A stretch of DNA of 64,000 nt, taken from NCBI RefSeq assembly GCF_001613345.1, contig NZ_BDCE01000042.1, forward strand, positions 1-64,000, in the 5' to 3' direction. The DNA comes from Nocardia uniformis NBRC 13702 (lineage in GTDB: Bacteria; Actinomycetota; Actinomycetes; Mycobacteriales; Mycobacteriaceae). The notes beneath the pieces were generated by a model. It did not search any database. It worked only from the letters and a program-made list of their open reading frames with translations, and had not been told where the DNA came from. Numbering within the stretch: the stretch's first letter is position 1; each line of letters starts with the position of its first letter. The position numbers and the translations under genes are program-made. Positions 33,496-45,261 of the stretch are shown here, one piece after another.

Positions 33496-34398
33496 TCAGG
33501 CGAGCTGATCGAGGATGGCCGCGAGTTCGCGAGCTTGGTATATGACGCTTACGTGGCCGGCGTCCAGGCTGTGGACGTCGAAGGGGTTGTCGGGTGTGAG
33601 CCGGTCGGCGTCGTCGATCATTTTCGAGGTCAGAGCCGGGGAGATTACATTGTCGCGGGTGAGGCGGATGAAGCTGCGGGGTATCCGGCCCCAGGTTTCG
33701 GCCTCGACCCGGCCGTCGGCGACACTGGTCTGTGCCCCGTCCTCTGGTTGCATGCCGAGATTGAGTACGGGCAGCATTTGTTCCAGGGTGACCTCGGGCA
33801 TATTCGTCATCCGAAAGTCCTCGAGCGCTTCCTTATCGGCCGAGCGCAGGTTGAAACGGATAATGCCGGGTGGCACCCCGTCCATTCCCAGGAAGAGCGA
33901 ATGGTCCGGGTTCGGGGTCGGAACATCCTTTTTGGCTTCGGGGGTTTGGCTGAGCGCCATGGCGCTGGGGGCCTCCGCCGTGGACGGGCAGAACGCGGAG
34001 AGGTAGACGATGCGGTGAATGGCTTCGGGTATGGCATTGCCGACCAGACCGATTGTTACGCCGCCGAGGCTGTGGCCGACCAGGACGACCGGTCCGTGCC
34101 GCCGAGCCTGCTGCACCACATCGATAACATGGGCAACGTTGTCCTGCACCGTAATCGCGGCCAGCGGCGACGAGCCGGAAGTGAATCCGGGCACGTCCTG
34201 CGGCGACTGGTAGGACAGCGGGAACGAGGCGTCGAGCCCGTGTCCGGGCAGGTCCACCGGCAGACTGCGATGCCCGAGCAACGCCAGTTCGCGAACCACG
34301 GGCGTCCAGTAGAAACTACTGCTGACCATGCCGTGCACGAACACGAATATCGGTGCGGCGGTCGCGGTTTCCGGAGACGGCTGAGCAATTTCGGGCAC
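33496..34398 (-). CDS. Alpha/beta hydrolase
   Basis: This 300-residue protein has FVFVHGMVSSSFYWTPVVREL (HG oxyanion motif), LPVDLPGHGLDASF, nucleophile elbow VLVGHSLGGVTIG near residue 108, and late SLDAGHVSVIYQ with catalytic His. The layout resembles methylesterase-like / hydroxynitrile-lyase-like hydrolases. No signal peptide. Physiological substrate unknown. Confidence 0.83.
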   Translation of the reverse strand: MPEIAQPSPETATAAPIFVFVHGMVSSSFYWTPVVRELALLGHRSLPVDLPGHGLDASFPLSYQSPQDVPGFTSGSSPLAAITVQDNVAHVIDVVQQARRHGPVVLVGHSLGGVTIGLVGNAIPEAIHRIVYLSAFCPSTAEAPSAMALSQTPEAKKDVPTPNPDHSLFLGMDGVPPGIIRFNLRSADKEALEDFRMTNMPEVTLEQMLPVLNLGMQPEDGAQTSVADGRVEAETWGRIPRSFIRLTRDNVISPALTSKMIDDADRLTPDNPFDVHSLDAGHVSVIYQARELAAILDQLA

Positions 34399-34547
34399 GT
34401 ATCCCCCTAGGACGAAGCAATAAACGACGATAGGTCACTACCCACAGCGGGCCGCCCCGACCACGGCCTCACACCTGCCACAGCCGATGCGGGAATCCTC
34501 ACCCGACAGCCCGGAGACGGCGAGGTTCACCGTACACCGAAAGGCGA

Positions 34548-34994
34548 TCAGTCGAGATCGATACGGATCGTTAACATCTCACCGCCCGCGGCGAGCCCCT
34601 TCAGCGCCAGCCCGTCGAGTCGGTAGCCCGGTCGTCCTCGGCCCAGTCGGCGGTGTCGATCCCGGGCATTGTCGTCAGGCAGCAGCCGCGCCGTGCCCGA
34701 TCGCCAGGTGCTGCGCACTCCGTCGCGCAGCCGCGCGGGTGCGACTTTGATTCGGACACGTGGGTTCGCCACAATATTATGCACGTATCCGGCACTCTTA
34801 CCACGCCCGGAGATCAGCCAGAAGGTGTTGCCCTGCAAGCCATTCGCGACCGGCACCACGCGCTTGTGGCCGGTGCGACGGCCGGTTGTCTCCAGCAGCG
34901 CGAACGTAGGCGGAGCGATACCCCACTTCAGCGCGGTGACCACGAGCGGGTGGATCACCCGCCGGTTGAACGCGAGCGCCCATGGCTTCGGCAT
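34548..34994 (-). CDS. Deazaflavin (F420)-dependent nitroreductase-like protein (DUF385)
   Basis: This 148-residue split-barrel protein of the Ddn/DUF385 family has LETTGRRTGHKRVVPVANGLQGNTFWLISGRGKSAGYVHNIVANPRVRIKV, matching the F420-binding segment of this group. Members use F420 to reduce nitro compounds, quinones or other substrates. This supports a mycobacterium/nocardia-type host that makes F420. Confidence 0.83.
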   Translation of the reverse strand: MPKPWALAFNRRVIHPLVVTALKWGIAPPTFALLETTGRRTGHKRVVPVANGLQGNTFWLISGRGKSAGYVHNIVANPRVRIKVAPARLRDGVRSTWRSGTARLLPDDNARDRHRRLGRGRPGYRLDGLALKGLAAGGEMLTIRIDLD

Positions 34995-35080
34995 CGGTTG
35001 AAACTCCTTGTGACAGAGACAGGTTGTGTGAGCCGCCTACAGAACCACGCTACCAACCACCGTCACCCCGGATCGATGCC

Positions 35081-35980
35081 CTACGCACTGGAAACCGTAG
35101 AGCCCGGTCCCGGGTAGCCCGCCCAGGCAATGTCATCCACCGCCAGCCATGGCTCGCTGCCCACATTCGCCGGAGTCACTCCGGTGAATGCCATGACATC
35201 GCGATGCAGGTGGGACTGGTCGGCGTAGCCGCTCTCCGCCGCGACTCGGGCCACGTCCACACCCGCGGCCAAGCGGTGGGCGGCGTGGTCGAAGCGAACC
35301 AGCTTCGCCGCGCGTTTGGGTGGTAGGCCGAGCTGCGCCGAGAATCTGGACCATAGGCGCTTTCGGCTCCATCCGACCTCGGCCGCCAAGCTGTCGACTC
35401 CGACCAGACCTCGGCCGATAACGATCCGCTGCCAGGCCCACGCCACCTCCGGATCCACGTAGGCCCTCGCCGTACATCGGCGGGCGAGCAACGTGTCGGT
35501 CAACGCGAGGCGCTCCTCCCACGACGAGACCTCGCCCAGCTGTTCACAAATCCGGGACCCGTCGCGGCCCCACAAGTCGTCGAGTCCCACCACCGCACCG
35601 TCCAGATCGGCCGCAGAGATACCCAGAACCGCAGGTGCGACAACCGGAGACAGTCGCACCTGCACGCACTCCACGTTCTCGCCCCACACCCAGATCGCAC
35701 CGGGTGCGGGCGCGGCCACGAGACTTCCCCGCTGCCGCCCGGCGGAAGTCTCCACAATCGGTGTGCCGGAGCCGAATTCGAGAAGTAGCGTCACAGCCGG
35801 GTGCGGGACTACTCGGTGACCCGCCGGGGCCAAGCCGCGGTCACGGAAACCAGCCATCCGAACACCAGCCAGCCGGCTCGGTCGAGCCGGGCGTACCACA
35901 TCCCAGACGGCCGCATCGCCACGATCGTCCGCACTGGACCGCATCCACATAGCGTATGTGGGCGGGCGGATCCGGAACAT
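35081..35980 (-). CDS. AraC family transcriptional regulator
   Basis: About 299 residues from ATG 35980. The N-terminal half is a cupin-like sensor without clear motifs. The C-terminus has the AraC double HTH: SLAAEVGWSRKRLWSRFSAQLGLPPKRAAKLVRFDHAAHRL, then ARVAAESGYADQSHLHRDVMAFTGVTPANV. It is divergent from the membrane-anchored hydrolase at 36023, which it may control. Starts further upstream are possible but would extend into that gene. Confidence 0.8.
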   Translation of the reverse strand: MFRIRPPTYAMWMRSSADDRGDAAVWDVVRPARPSRLAGVRMAGFRDRGLAPAGHRVVPHPAVTLLLEFGSGTPIVETSAGRQRGSLVAAPAPGAIWVWGENVECVQVRLSPVVAPAVLGISAADLDGAVVGLDDLWGRDGSRICEQLGEVSSWEERLALTDTLLARRCTARAYVDPEVAWAWQRIVIGRGLVGVDSLAAEVGWSRKRLWSRFSAQLGLPPKRAAKLVRFDHAAHRLAAGVDVARVAAESGYADQSHLHRDVMAFTGVTPANVGSEPWLAVDDIAWAGYPGPGSTVSSA

Positions 35981-36022
35981 TTGTTCAAGCCACCGTGACG
36001 CGCCGACCGCGACAGTGAGCGC

Positions 36023-37024
36023 ATGACCACTCTCCCTGAACCCACTCACCACGACGATCGGCGGCCTGGCGACCACCGACTACCCGCCGGACGTACGCCG
36101 AAACGCCGACGACGGCGCATCGTCGCCGCGGCTGTCCTCCTCACAATTGTCGGGCTGCTCCTGGGGAATGCGGTCGCGGTGGCGCGGCAGGACGCCGAGG
36201 CCACCGGGAATTCGACGCTGCCGCTCGACGGCGGGCACATCCATGTGACTCAGGACGGACCCCGAGACGCCCCGGCGCTCATACTGATTCATGGGCTCGC
36301 CGGGTCGACCCACTGGTGGGACCCGCTGGTCCCGATGCTGGCGAGCACCTATCGCGTCATTCGGATCGATCTGCTCGGCCATGGCCGATCGGCGAAACCG
36401 GCCGGCGACGGCTACGCGATCGCTCGGCAGGGCCGCAGAGTCGGCGCGGCCTTGGACCGGTTGGGCGTGCGTCGCGCCATTGTGGTCGGCCATTCCACCG
36501 GCGGGTCGGTCGCCACCGCCCTTACCGAACAACGATCCGACCTGGTGACCGCGCTCGCGCTCATCGACAGCGGACCCAGCATGGACGCCTTCATCTCGGA
36601 GGGGCTCGTCAGCCGGCTCCTTCCGGTCCCCGTCCTCGGACACCTGCTGTGGCGATTCCGGACCGACGGGCTGATTCGCCAAGCCATGAGCACCGCGTTC
36701 ACCCGCGAAATCGAGATCCCGCAACAGCTGGTGGACGACGTACGCGGCGTGACCTACACCGCGATCACCGCGACGTCACAAGCGGTCGACGACTACCTCG
36801 GGCAACGACCACTCCCGGACCGGCTGACCGGACTCGGTAAGCCGCTATTGGTGATCTTCGGCGCCGACGATCGCAGATGGCGATCCTCATCCGCCGCCGA
36901 ATACCGCGCGGTTCCGGATGCGAGCGTCGAATTATTGCCCGGTATCGGACATTCGCCGATGCTCGAGGATCCGGCACGGACCGCCGCAATTCTCTTGGCG
37001 TTCACTACGATTCACGATAGGTAG
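36023..37024 (+). CDS. Membrane-anchored alpha/beta hydrolase
   Basis: 333 residues: a basic N-terminus (TPKRRRRR) and one membrane segment (IVAAAVLLTIVGLLLGNAVAVA), then the hydrolase domain outside the membrane: LILIHGLAGSTHWWDPLV, RIDLLGHGRS, nucleophile elbow VVGHSTGGSVATAL near residue 155, VIFGADDRRW and LLPGIGHSPMLEDP. Ester hydrolysis is inferred. Confidence 0.83.
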   Translation: MTTLPEPTHHDDRRPGDHRLPAGRTPKRRRRRIVAAAVLLTIVGLLLGNAVAVARQDAEATGNSTLPLDGGHIHVTQDGPRDAPALILIHGLAGSTHWWDPLVPMLASTYRVIRIDLLGHGRSAKPAGDGYAIARQGRRVGAALDRLGVRRAIVVGHSTGGSVATALTEQRSDLVTALALIDSGPSMDAFISEGLVSRLLPVPVLGHLLWRFRTDGLIRQAMSTAFTREIEIPQQLVDDVRGVTYTAITATSQAVDDYLGQRPLPDRLTGLGKPLLVIFGADDRRWRSSSAAEYRAVPDASVELLPGIGHSPMLEDPARTAAILLAFTTIHDR

Positions 37025-37065
37025 GGCCAAGGGTTGCAACCGCAGGCCAGCGAAGACCTATCGCG

Positions 37066-37455
37066 TCAGGCAGACTCCCTAGTCCTACCGATTACCTCCG
37101 ATGTCGGTGTGTGGATGCGAAACAGGTTGTCCCACCGCCGATCCAGTCGCTGCTTCGCTTCCGGAAGCCCCACCACACCCAGCGCGCCGTGCTCGTCCTC
37201 GGTGAGCAATTCCAGCTCCCGGAGTTTGTCCAGCCCGCCGCGGATCTCGAAATCGAAGGTTGTCTCCCACCGTCGACGGAACCAGTCCTCTATGCGCTGG
37301 TCGAGTACGTCGGCGGTGAGCGGACCGTCAGCGGTACGCAGGAAGTGGTAGGCCAGGAGAGTTTCCTTCACCTCGGAATCCTCTGCGGCGCGCAGTAAGT
37401 GGTGGAACACCCCGGCATCGTTGTCGAGATTGCGGAAATAGAGGTCGCTGTCATT
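37066..37455 (-). pseudogene. DUF3754-like membrane protein, C-terminal fragment
   Basis: From about 37455 down to the TGA at 37066, the frame reads DLYFRNLDNDAGVFHHLLRAAEDSEVKETLLAYHFLRTADGPLT and on to a tail resembling the DUF3754 C-terminus (KLRELELLTEDEHG, RLDRRWDNLFR). The N-terminal and membrane parts of that family are missing; the upstream sequence is instead the end of the HIT gene. It looks like a truncated gene joined to the HIT gene by a deletion. A start at GTG 37410 is formally possible but lacks support. Confidence 0.6.
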
Positions 37456-37879
37456 CCAGGGCGCGGCGGAGTCGCTCGCCCCGGGCGGCGATCGCGTTCA
37501 TATCCCCCGGGATCCCCGGTTGCCAGGGCAGGACGAGTCGGTCCTTGGCCTTGTCGACGTAGCGCGGAACCACGTGCAGGTGGAAGTGGAAGACCGTCTG
37601 CCAAGCGTCGGCGCCGCAGCAATTGAGCAGATTGACCCCGTCGGCACCGAATTCCCCGACGACTGTCTTGGCGATTCGCTGCGCGGTCAGGGTGACGGCG
37701 GTCAGATCCTCGGCCTGGATATCGACCAGATCTCTGCTGTGCCGCTTGGGAACGACCAGCAGGTGACCGTCCGAGGCCGGGTGGATATCCATGAACGCGT
37801 AGGTCGTATCGTCTTCCGCCACCCTGACACTGGGGATATCGCCGGCCACGATACCGCAGAACAGGCACTGATCACTCAT
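37451..37879 (-). CDS. HIT family hydrolase
   Basis: This 142-residue histidine-triad protein has CLFCGIVAGDIPSVRVAEDDTTYAFMDIHPASDGHLLVVPKRH at the N-terminus, and the triad HFHLHVVPRY near residues 103-112. HIT proteins hydrolyse nucleotide phosphoramidates or related nucleotides. ATG 37879 is preferred; an in-frame ATG lies two codons upstream. Confidence 0.87.
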   Translation of the reverse strand: MSDQCLFCGIVAGDIPSVRVAEDDTTYAFMDIHPASDGHLLVVPKRHSRDLVDIQAEDLTAVTLTAQRIAKTVVGEFGADGVNLLNCCGADAWQTVFHFHLHVVPRYVDKAKDRLVLPWQPGIPGDMNAIAARGERLRRALE

Positions 37880-38001
37880 GGGCATCGACGCTAACGACCG
37901 CACGCTTGCGACGCGACCGGATTGATCGCCGCCGATCGCGTACACCAGCAGCACGCGACCTTCGTCGGACGTCCAGGGGCGTATGCGGATCTTCGGCAAG
38001 A

Positions 38002-38544
38002 ATGGCGTATGTGCGGATCGAGGAGATCGCCGCTGCGGTGGCACGCGGGGAGCCGCGGTTGGGTGCGACGAAACTGGTGGCTGTGGACGGGCCCGGTGGC
38101 GCGGGGAAGTCCACGCTGGCAGACGGGCTCGCCGCTGCCTGCCATGGCATTGTGCTACACACCGACGACTTCGCGTCCTGGGACCACCCGCTCGACTGGT
38201 GGCCGAGGTTGGAACGGCAGATCTTGGCGCCCATCGCGGCGGGGCGGCCCGGCCGGTATCAGCGTTACGACTGGGGTACCGGCGCGCTGTCGGAGTGGCA
38301 TGAGGTGGACCCACCCCAGGTGCTGATCCTGGAGGGTGTGTCCGCGGCGCGTGGGGCCGTGCGGGACCGGCTGACGTTGTCGATCTGGGTAGAGACTCCC
38401 GCCAACGTTCGGCTCACGCGGGGACTCGAACGCGACGGCGTCGACGCCCTGCCGCTGTGGCAGCGTTGGATGGCTGATGAGGACGCTCATTTCGCTACCG
38501 ATCGAACACGGGAGCACGCGGATGTGATCGTCAGCGGGCACTGA
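38002..38544 (+). CDS. P-loop nucleoside/uridine kinase-like protein
   Basis: This 180-residue protein has a Walker A motif GPGGAGKSTLADGLA near residues 30-44, LHTDDFASWDHPLDWWPRLE, VLILEGVSAARGA, and a lid with TRGLERDGVDALPLWQRWMADED. The pattern is that of (d)NMP or uridine kinase-like actinobacterial proteins. Cytoplasmic. Confidence 0.8.
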   Translation: MAYVRIEEIAAAVARGEPRLGATKLVAVDGPGGAGKSTLADGLAAACHGIVLHTDDFASWDHPLDWWPRLERQILAPIAAGRPGRYQRYDWGTGALSEWHEVDPPQVLILEGVSAARGAVRDRLTLSIWVETPANVRLTRGLERDGVDALPLWQRWMADEDAHFATDRTREHADVIVSGH

Positions 38545-38587
38545 ACCGAACGCAGGCGGCGGAAAGCAATCGACACGCCTCTAACCC

Positions 38588-38616
38588 TTGACTCGTTCCA
38601 GAATGCGGACAAAAAT
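38588..38616 (+). promoter_or_regulatory. furA-katG promoter, probably leaderless and FurA-controlled
   Basis: TTGACT (38588-38593) lies 17 bases before AAAAAT (38611-38616), and the furA GTG starts seven bases later, so the transcript probably begins at or next to the start codon. The region TTGACTCGTTCCAGAATG resembles the mycobacterial furA promoter/operator, where FurA represses its own operon. Confidence 0.6.
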
Positions 38617-38623
38617 TCGGTGC

Positions 38624-39055
38624 GTGCCTACGGCCACGGAATTCCAGCAGATGCTGCGGGGAGTTTCGCTGCGCGTGACCGCTCCGCGTGTCGCGGTGCT
38701 GAGCGCGGTGCACGAACACCCGCACGCCGACACGGATTCGATTATCCGTGCGGTGCGTTCTCGCCTGTCGGCGGTGTCGCATCAGGCGGTATACGACTCA
38801 TTGCACGCACTGACCGCAGCGGGCCTGATCCGGTGTATTCAACCGTCGGGCCTAGTGGCGCGTTATGAGTCGCGGGTCGGCGATAACCACCATCACGTCG
38901 TATGCCGGACGTGCGGGCTGATCGCCGATGTCGACTGCGCGGTCGGCGAAGCCCCGTGTTTGACCGCGTCCGACGACCATGGCTTCTCGATCGACGAGGC
39001 CGAGGTCATCTACTGGGGTCTGTGTGCCGATTGTGCGGCATCACAAAGTCCTTGA
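38624..39055 (+). CDS. furA: FurA-type ferric uptake regulator
   Basis: About 143 residues of the Fur family: DNA-binding LRVTAPRVAVLSAVHEHPHADTDSI..., SHQAVYDSLHALTAAGLI; dimer/metal part RYESRVGDNHHHVVCRTCG and C-terminal CADC. It closely follows actinobacterial FurA, which pairs with katG in oxidative stress control. GTG 38624 is chosen over an upstream ATG because it aligns with FurA proteins and the promoter spacing. Confidence 0.9.
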   Translation: MPTATEFQQMLRGVSLRVTAPRVAVLSAVHEHPHADTDSIIRAVRSRLSAVSHQAVYDSLHALTAAGLIRCIQPSGLVARYESRVGDNHHHVVCRTCGLIADVDCAVGEAPCLTASDDHGFSIDEAEVIYWGLCADCAASQSP

Positions 39056-41738
<2,683 letters not shown>

Positions 41739-41919
41739 CCTTCCTCCTCGATCCATTCGCGGCGCGTGGTGATCGGATTTCGCGGCCGTAGATGTCGACT
41801 CACGAAATCGGCATCTATTCTATGCCCGCTCCCCCACACGGGGCGAGGAAAGTTCATACGTCCTGACACGACTCGCCGAACCCGACGAACGGAGGGATTC
41901 GCCGATTCATACTGGGAAT

Positions 41920-42327
41920 ATGGAACCGCATCGCACGCACAGCCGCCGCGATATCCCGGTGCGCGAGAGCCTGCGACTGCTGACAACGATCGGGTTCGGC
42001 CGGGTCGCGTTCACCAGACGCGCATTGCCCGCGCTGCGCCCCGTCGCGCACGACGTCGCCGGTGATCACCTCGTCCTGGCCGCCGACCCCGCCACCGCCC
42101 GCACGCTCGACGGGCAGGTCGTGGTCTACGAGGCCGACATCATCGATCCCCACACCCAATCGGGTTGGTGCGTAGTCTGCACCGGAACCGCCGAAGCCAT
42201 CGGTCATCCGGACGAAGTCGCCGTATGCCAACACCTGTTTCCGCCCGGGATCGACCTGCCCGATGACCGCCTTATCCGACTGTCGCTCGATATCACCACG
42301 GGTATCGAATACGTGCAGCCGGAATAA
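41920..42327 (+). CDS. Pyridoxamine 5'-phosphate oxidase-like flavin/F420-binding protein
   Basis: 135 residues. The split-barrel PNPOx-like pattern VRESLRLLTTIGFGRVAFTRRALPALRPVAHDV is common in actinobacterial stress-associated proteins, followed by VVVYEADIIDPHTQSGWCVVCTGTAEAI. The enzymatic role is unproven. Confidence 0.75.
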   Translation: MEPHRTHSRRDIPVRESLRLLTTIGFGRVAFTRRALPALRPVAHDVAGDHLVLAADPATARTLDGQVVVYEADIIDPHTQSGWCVVCTGTAEAIGHPDEVAVCQHLFPPGIDLPDDRLIRLSLDITTGIEYVQPE

Positions 42328-42424
42328 TCCGAGCGCGGAAAGTCGATTGCGGTAGATCCCCGGCCTGCGAATGTTGGTGTCCCGCAGGTTCCTCGGAACC
42401 GCCGGACGAGGGGGAACCCTCTAT

Positions 42425-42480
42425 AGCGGTGTGGCACAGTTCGGTTAGCGCAGTGGGCTCATAACCCGCGGCTTTCGCAG
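42425..42480 (+). pseudogene. Truncated tRNA-Met (CAT), 5' part only
   Basis: The sequence fits a tRNA 5' half: a D-arm GGCACAGTTCGGTTAGCGC and an anticodon arm GTGGG-CTCATAA-CCCGC with anticodon CAT. It continues about 13 bases to CGCAG of a possible T-stem and then runs into the IS605-type right end. No T-loop or 3' acceptor follows. Either an insertion or deletion removed the 3' half, or it is an old tRNA copy. A functional tRNA is excluded as read. Confidence 0.55.
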
Positions 42481-42497
42481 CTCAGTTGTTGACGTCC

Positions 42498-42600
42498 TCT
42501 CTGGCTTGAAGGCCGGAGATTCCTACCAGCACCCTGACGGGCGCTCTGGGTGGGTTCCTGTTTCACCGGGACGCGCTTTCCGCTAGGCGGGAAGGCTGAC
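42498..42600 (-). ncRNA. Possible omega-RNA of tnpB element 2
   Basis: The right-end hairpin just downstream of tnpB is the expected location of the TnpB guide RNA scaffold; the guide would be the adjoining sequence toward the tRNA fragment. Extent and activity are inferred. Confidence 0.28.
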
Positions 42601-43743
42601 GGTCCCTCCGCAGGCGTTTAACCTCTCGGCCTGTCCGGCCGCGAGGATGTTGATCGCCGCGTTCAGGTCGCGGTCGTGCGTCGTCCCGCACGCGCACGTC
42701 CATTCCCGCACGTGCAGCGGTTTCCTGCCTCCAACAGCTCCGCACACCGAGCACATCTGTGTGGAGGGGAACCAGCGATTGATCTTGGCGAAGGTCCGGC
42801 CGTACCGGTGGGCCTTCTCCTCGAGCATGCGGGTGAACATGCCCCATCCGGCGTCGTGCACCGATTTCGCCAACCGGGTACGCGCGAGACCTTTCACGCA
42901 CAAGTCCTCGACGTAGATCGCTTGGTTGTCGCCGATGATCATCGTGGACTGTTTGTGTGCCCAATCGCGGCGGGTGTCGGCCACCCTCGCGTGCGCCTTC
43001 GCGACCTTGATGCGTGCCTTGGCCCGGTTCGCCGAGCCTTTGTCCTTGCGTGACAACGACTGTTGCGCCTTGCGCAGCCGGCGTTCGGCCCGGCGCAGGA
43101 ACCGGGGCGAGGTGATCGTCGTCCCGTTCGACAGCACCGCGAACGTCGTCAAACCCAGATCGATGCCCACCTCGGAAGCGACTGGCGCAAGCGGCTCGTC
43201 GTTCACCTGCACCACGAACGACGCGAAATACCGTCCCGCTGCGTCCTTCACGATCGTCACGCTCGACGGCTCCGACGGCAGATCCCGAGACCAGCGGACC
43301 GCGACATCGCCGATCTTCGGCAGCCGCAACTTCGCACCGGGGGTCACCGCGAATCGGGCGTTGCGCGTGAACCGGATCGACTGACGATGATCCCTGCGGG
43401 ACCGAAACCTCGGCGCTGCGACCTTCGCGCCCTTGCGATTGCCCGTGACGGAGGCAAAGAAGTTGCGGTACGCGGTGTTCAGATCCGCCAATGCCTGCTG
43501 CAGCACCACCGACGACACCTCACCCAGCCACACCCGCTCCGGGGCCCGCTTGGCCTCGGTGAGTCGTTTCGACAGCTCGCTGTCGCTGATTCGCCCTCCG
43601 GCGGCGAACGCTTCCCGCCGCGCCGACAACGCATCGTTGAACACCACACGGGCGCAGCCGAATGCCTTCGCCAACGACACCTGTTGTCCCACTGTGGGAT
43701 ACAGGCGGAAGTTGTATCGAAGCTGCACACCCGACGATAGCAT
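42583..43743 (-). CDS. tnpB: TnpB RNA-guided DNA nuclease
   Basis: 386 residues, intact. An N-terminal helical domain (LYPTVGQQVSLAKAFGCARVVFNDALS) precedes the RuvC-like catalytic parts: GIDLGLTTFAV, IYVEDLCVKGLA, zinc finger CSVCG...CACG, and the final DRDLNAAINI. TnpB cuts DNA at sites matching its guide RNA, favouring element retention. Divergent from the broken tnpA. Confidence 0.9.
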   Translation of the reverse strand: MLSSGVQLRYNFRLYPTVGQQVSLAKAFGCARVVFNDALSARREAFAAGGRISDSELSKRLTEAKRAPERVWLGEVSSVVLQQALADLNTAYRNFFASVTGNRKGAKVAAPRFRSRRDHRQSIRFTRNARFAVTPGAKLRLPKIGDVAVRWSRDLPSEPSSVTIVKDAAGRYFASFVVQVNDEPLAPVASEVGIDLGLTTFAVLSNGTTITSPRFLRRAERRLRKAQQSLSRKDKGSANRAKARIKVAKAHARVADTRRDWAHKQSTMIIGDNQAIYVEDLCVKGLARTRLAKSVHDAGWGMFTRMLEEKAHRYGRTFAKINRWFPSTQMCSVCGAVGGRKPLHVREWTCACGTTHDRDLNAAINILAAGQAERLNACGGTVSLPA

Positions 43744-43749
43744 TCACCT

Positions 43750-44165
43750 ATGAGCGAATGCGGCGATATCCGCACCGGTCGACACCGTGCTTTCGTACCG
43801 CACGCACATGGTTTTCGTCACGAGATACCGACATCGCGTGTTCACCCACCGACATCCGGTGCGGATGGAACAGATCACGCGCGCCGTCTGCGAGGACTTC
43901 GACGCCGAGGTTGGTCGGGTTCACCGGTGACACCGACCACGTCCACCCGCTGGTGAACTTCCCACCCACCGTTGCCCCGTCGCGGCTGGTGAACTCCCTC
44001 AAAGGGGTGTCCTCGCGTCGGATGCGCCACGAGTTCCCCGAGCTGGTGCGTCACTACTGGCGAGCACAACGACTCTGGTCGGGGGCCTACTTCGCCGGAT
44101 CGGTCGGTGGCGCCCCGATGTCGGTGCGGCGCCAGTACATCGAGCGGCAGGAACGCCCGGTCTAG
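43750..44165 (+). pseudogene. tnpA: IS200/IS605 TnpA Y1 transposase, frameshifted
   Basis: The transposase can be pieced together from three frames: DIRTGRHRAFVPHAH, then after a shift near 43810 VFVTRYRHRVFTHRHPVRMEQITRAVCEDFDAEV, then after a shift near 43915 VGFTGDTDHVHPLVNFPPTVAPSRLVNSLKGVSSRRMRHEFPEL and YFAGSVGGAP with the C-terminus. The HUH motif appears as HVHPL where HVHLL is usual. Two frameshifts make it non-functional, leaving tnpB intact. Confidence 0.78.
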
Positions 44166-44301
44166 GGCACGCTCGGGCCTTGGCGGCCCTCCCCTCGTGG
44201 GCCTTCACCACCGCCCTGAACGGCGGCGCACTGCCCCACACCCGGTAGCTCAATCAATAGGGCAACGCCCTGGGAGGAATGTCTGCCCGTCGGCGCGGGC
44301 G

Positions 44302-45261
44302 TCATACTTCCGCGGGCGCGGGGCCTCGCACCGCCGTCGGGGAGCGTTTGCGGTTTTCCCAGGCTCGGGCGAGGACGATGGTCAGGCCGACGTAGGCCCA
44401 GCCGAGTAGGACGTCGATGACGTAGTGTTCGCCGCCGAAGACCAGGGTGAAGGTCATGGCCAGCGGGTAGATGGCGAGGATTGTGCGCATCCACCAGGCG
44501 GTGAGCAGCGGCCAGAGCGTCACCGTGACGAGTAGGGCGAAGGCGGTGTGCAGCGATGGCAGGGCGGCGACGTAATTTCCCTGGGTCTCCAGGAATTTCG
44601 CGCTGACCTCGGCCGGGACCACACCCAGCCCGAAACCGGCGATGCGGGCTATCCCCTCGTCGATCACACCCTCGCGGGAGGCGTACCACGGTGGCGCGGC
44701 GGGCAGCAGCACGTAGGTCACCAGACCGAGGTAGGACAGCAGGATGATGCGTCGCATGTACTTGACCCACATCGGTCGCGAGTACACGTAGAAGATGGCG
44801 GCCACCAACCACGGCACGATGAAGTGGGAGGTGTAGACGATTCCGGTGAGCACCGTCCACCACGGCTGCTCCCCGTTCGCAACCAGGTTCTGCTGCAACC
44901 AGACGGTGGGAACGGTGCCGTTGAACATCCAGCTGTCCACCGCGGCGAGTTCTTCCATTCGCAGCGGCATGCCGACGGTGTCGGCGAAATCGCGGGAGTA
45001 GTCGTAGAGCACCAGTGCGGCGAGCAGCGGCAGCCAGTCGGTCAGAATCCGCAGGTGTTCGCGCCAGGGGCGGTCGATGGTGAAGGCGGCGATGCCGACC
45101 AGAATCCAGGCGGCCTGATATATGCGGCTGGTGGGGAAACCCCAGGCCATGGACACAATGGCCAGTGCGACCAGATAGACGTACCAGACCACCCTGCGCC
45201 GCCGAATCCGCTCCGACCACCGCTGGTCGGGCAGTTCGGAAGCTACCGAAGCCGCTTCCAT
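44302..45261 (-). CDS. PAP2/Aur1-like phosphatase membrane protein
   Basis: 319 residues with about six membrane helices. The phosphatase signature appears as PSLHTAFALLVTV near residue 235 and GGEHYVIDVLLGW near 278; the N-terminal KxxxxxxRP motif is diverged. The layout (inositolphosphotransferase-like, PAP2_3) suggests membrane phospholipid or phosphate transfer. Substrate not determined. Confidence 0.8.
   Translation of the reverse strand: MEAASVASELPDQRWSERIRRRRVVWYVYLVALAIVSMAWGFPTSRIYQAAWILVGIAAFTIDRPWREHLRILTDWLPLLAALVLYDYSRDFADTVGMPLRMEELAAVDSWMFNGTVPTVWLQQNLVANGEQPWWTVLTGIVYTSHFIVPWLVAAIFYVYSRPMWVKYMRRIILLSYLGLVTYVLLPAAPPWYASREGVIDEGIARIAGFGLGVVPAEVSAKFLETQGNYVAALPSLHTAFALLVTVTLWPLLTAWWMRTILAIYPLAMTFTLVFGGEHYVIDVLLGWAYVGLTIVLARAWENRKRSPTAVRGPAPAEV

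Larger units (their letters stand above)
42488..44250. mobile_element. IS605-type element with tnpB and broken tnpA
   Basis: Divergent tnpB (minus) and tnpA (plus) meet at about 43744-43749. Right-end hairpin TCTCTGGCT-TGAA-GGCCGGAGA (42498-42519) mirrors that of element 1. Beyond tnpA, a stem-like CGCCCTGAACGGCGG (about 44213) may mark the other end. It abuts the truncated tRNA-Met. Ends estimated. Confidence 0.65.

Noticed and set aside
44243..44280. tRNA-like stretch (GGTAGCTCAATCAATAGGGCAACGCC) beyond the IS605 end
   Set aside because: The D-arm-like part has no matching acceptor or T-arm, and no anticodon stem closes; resemblance is too short.
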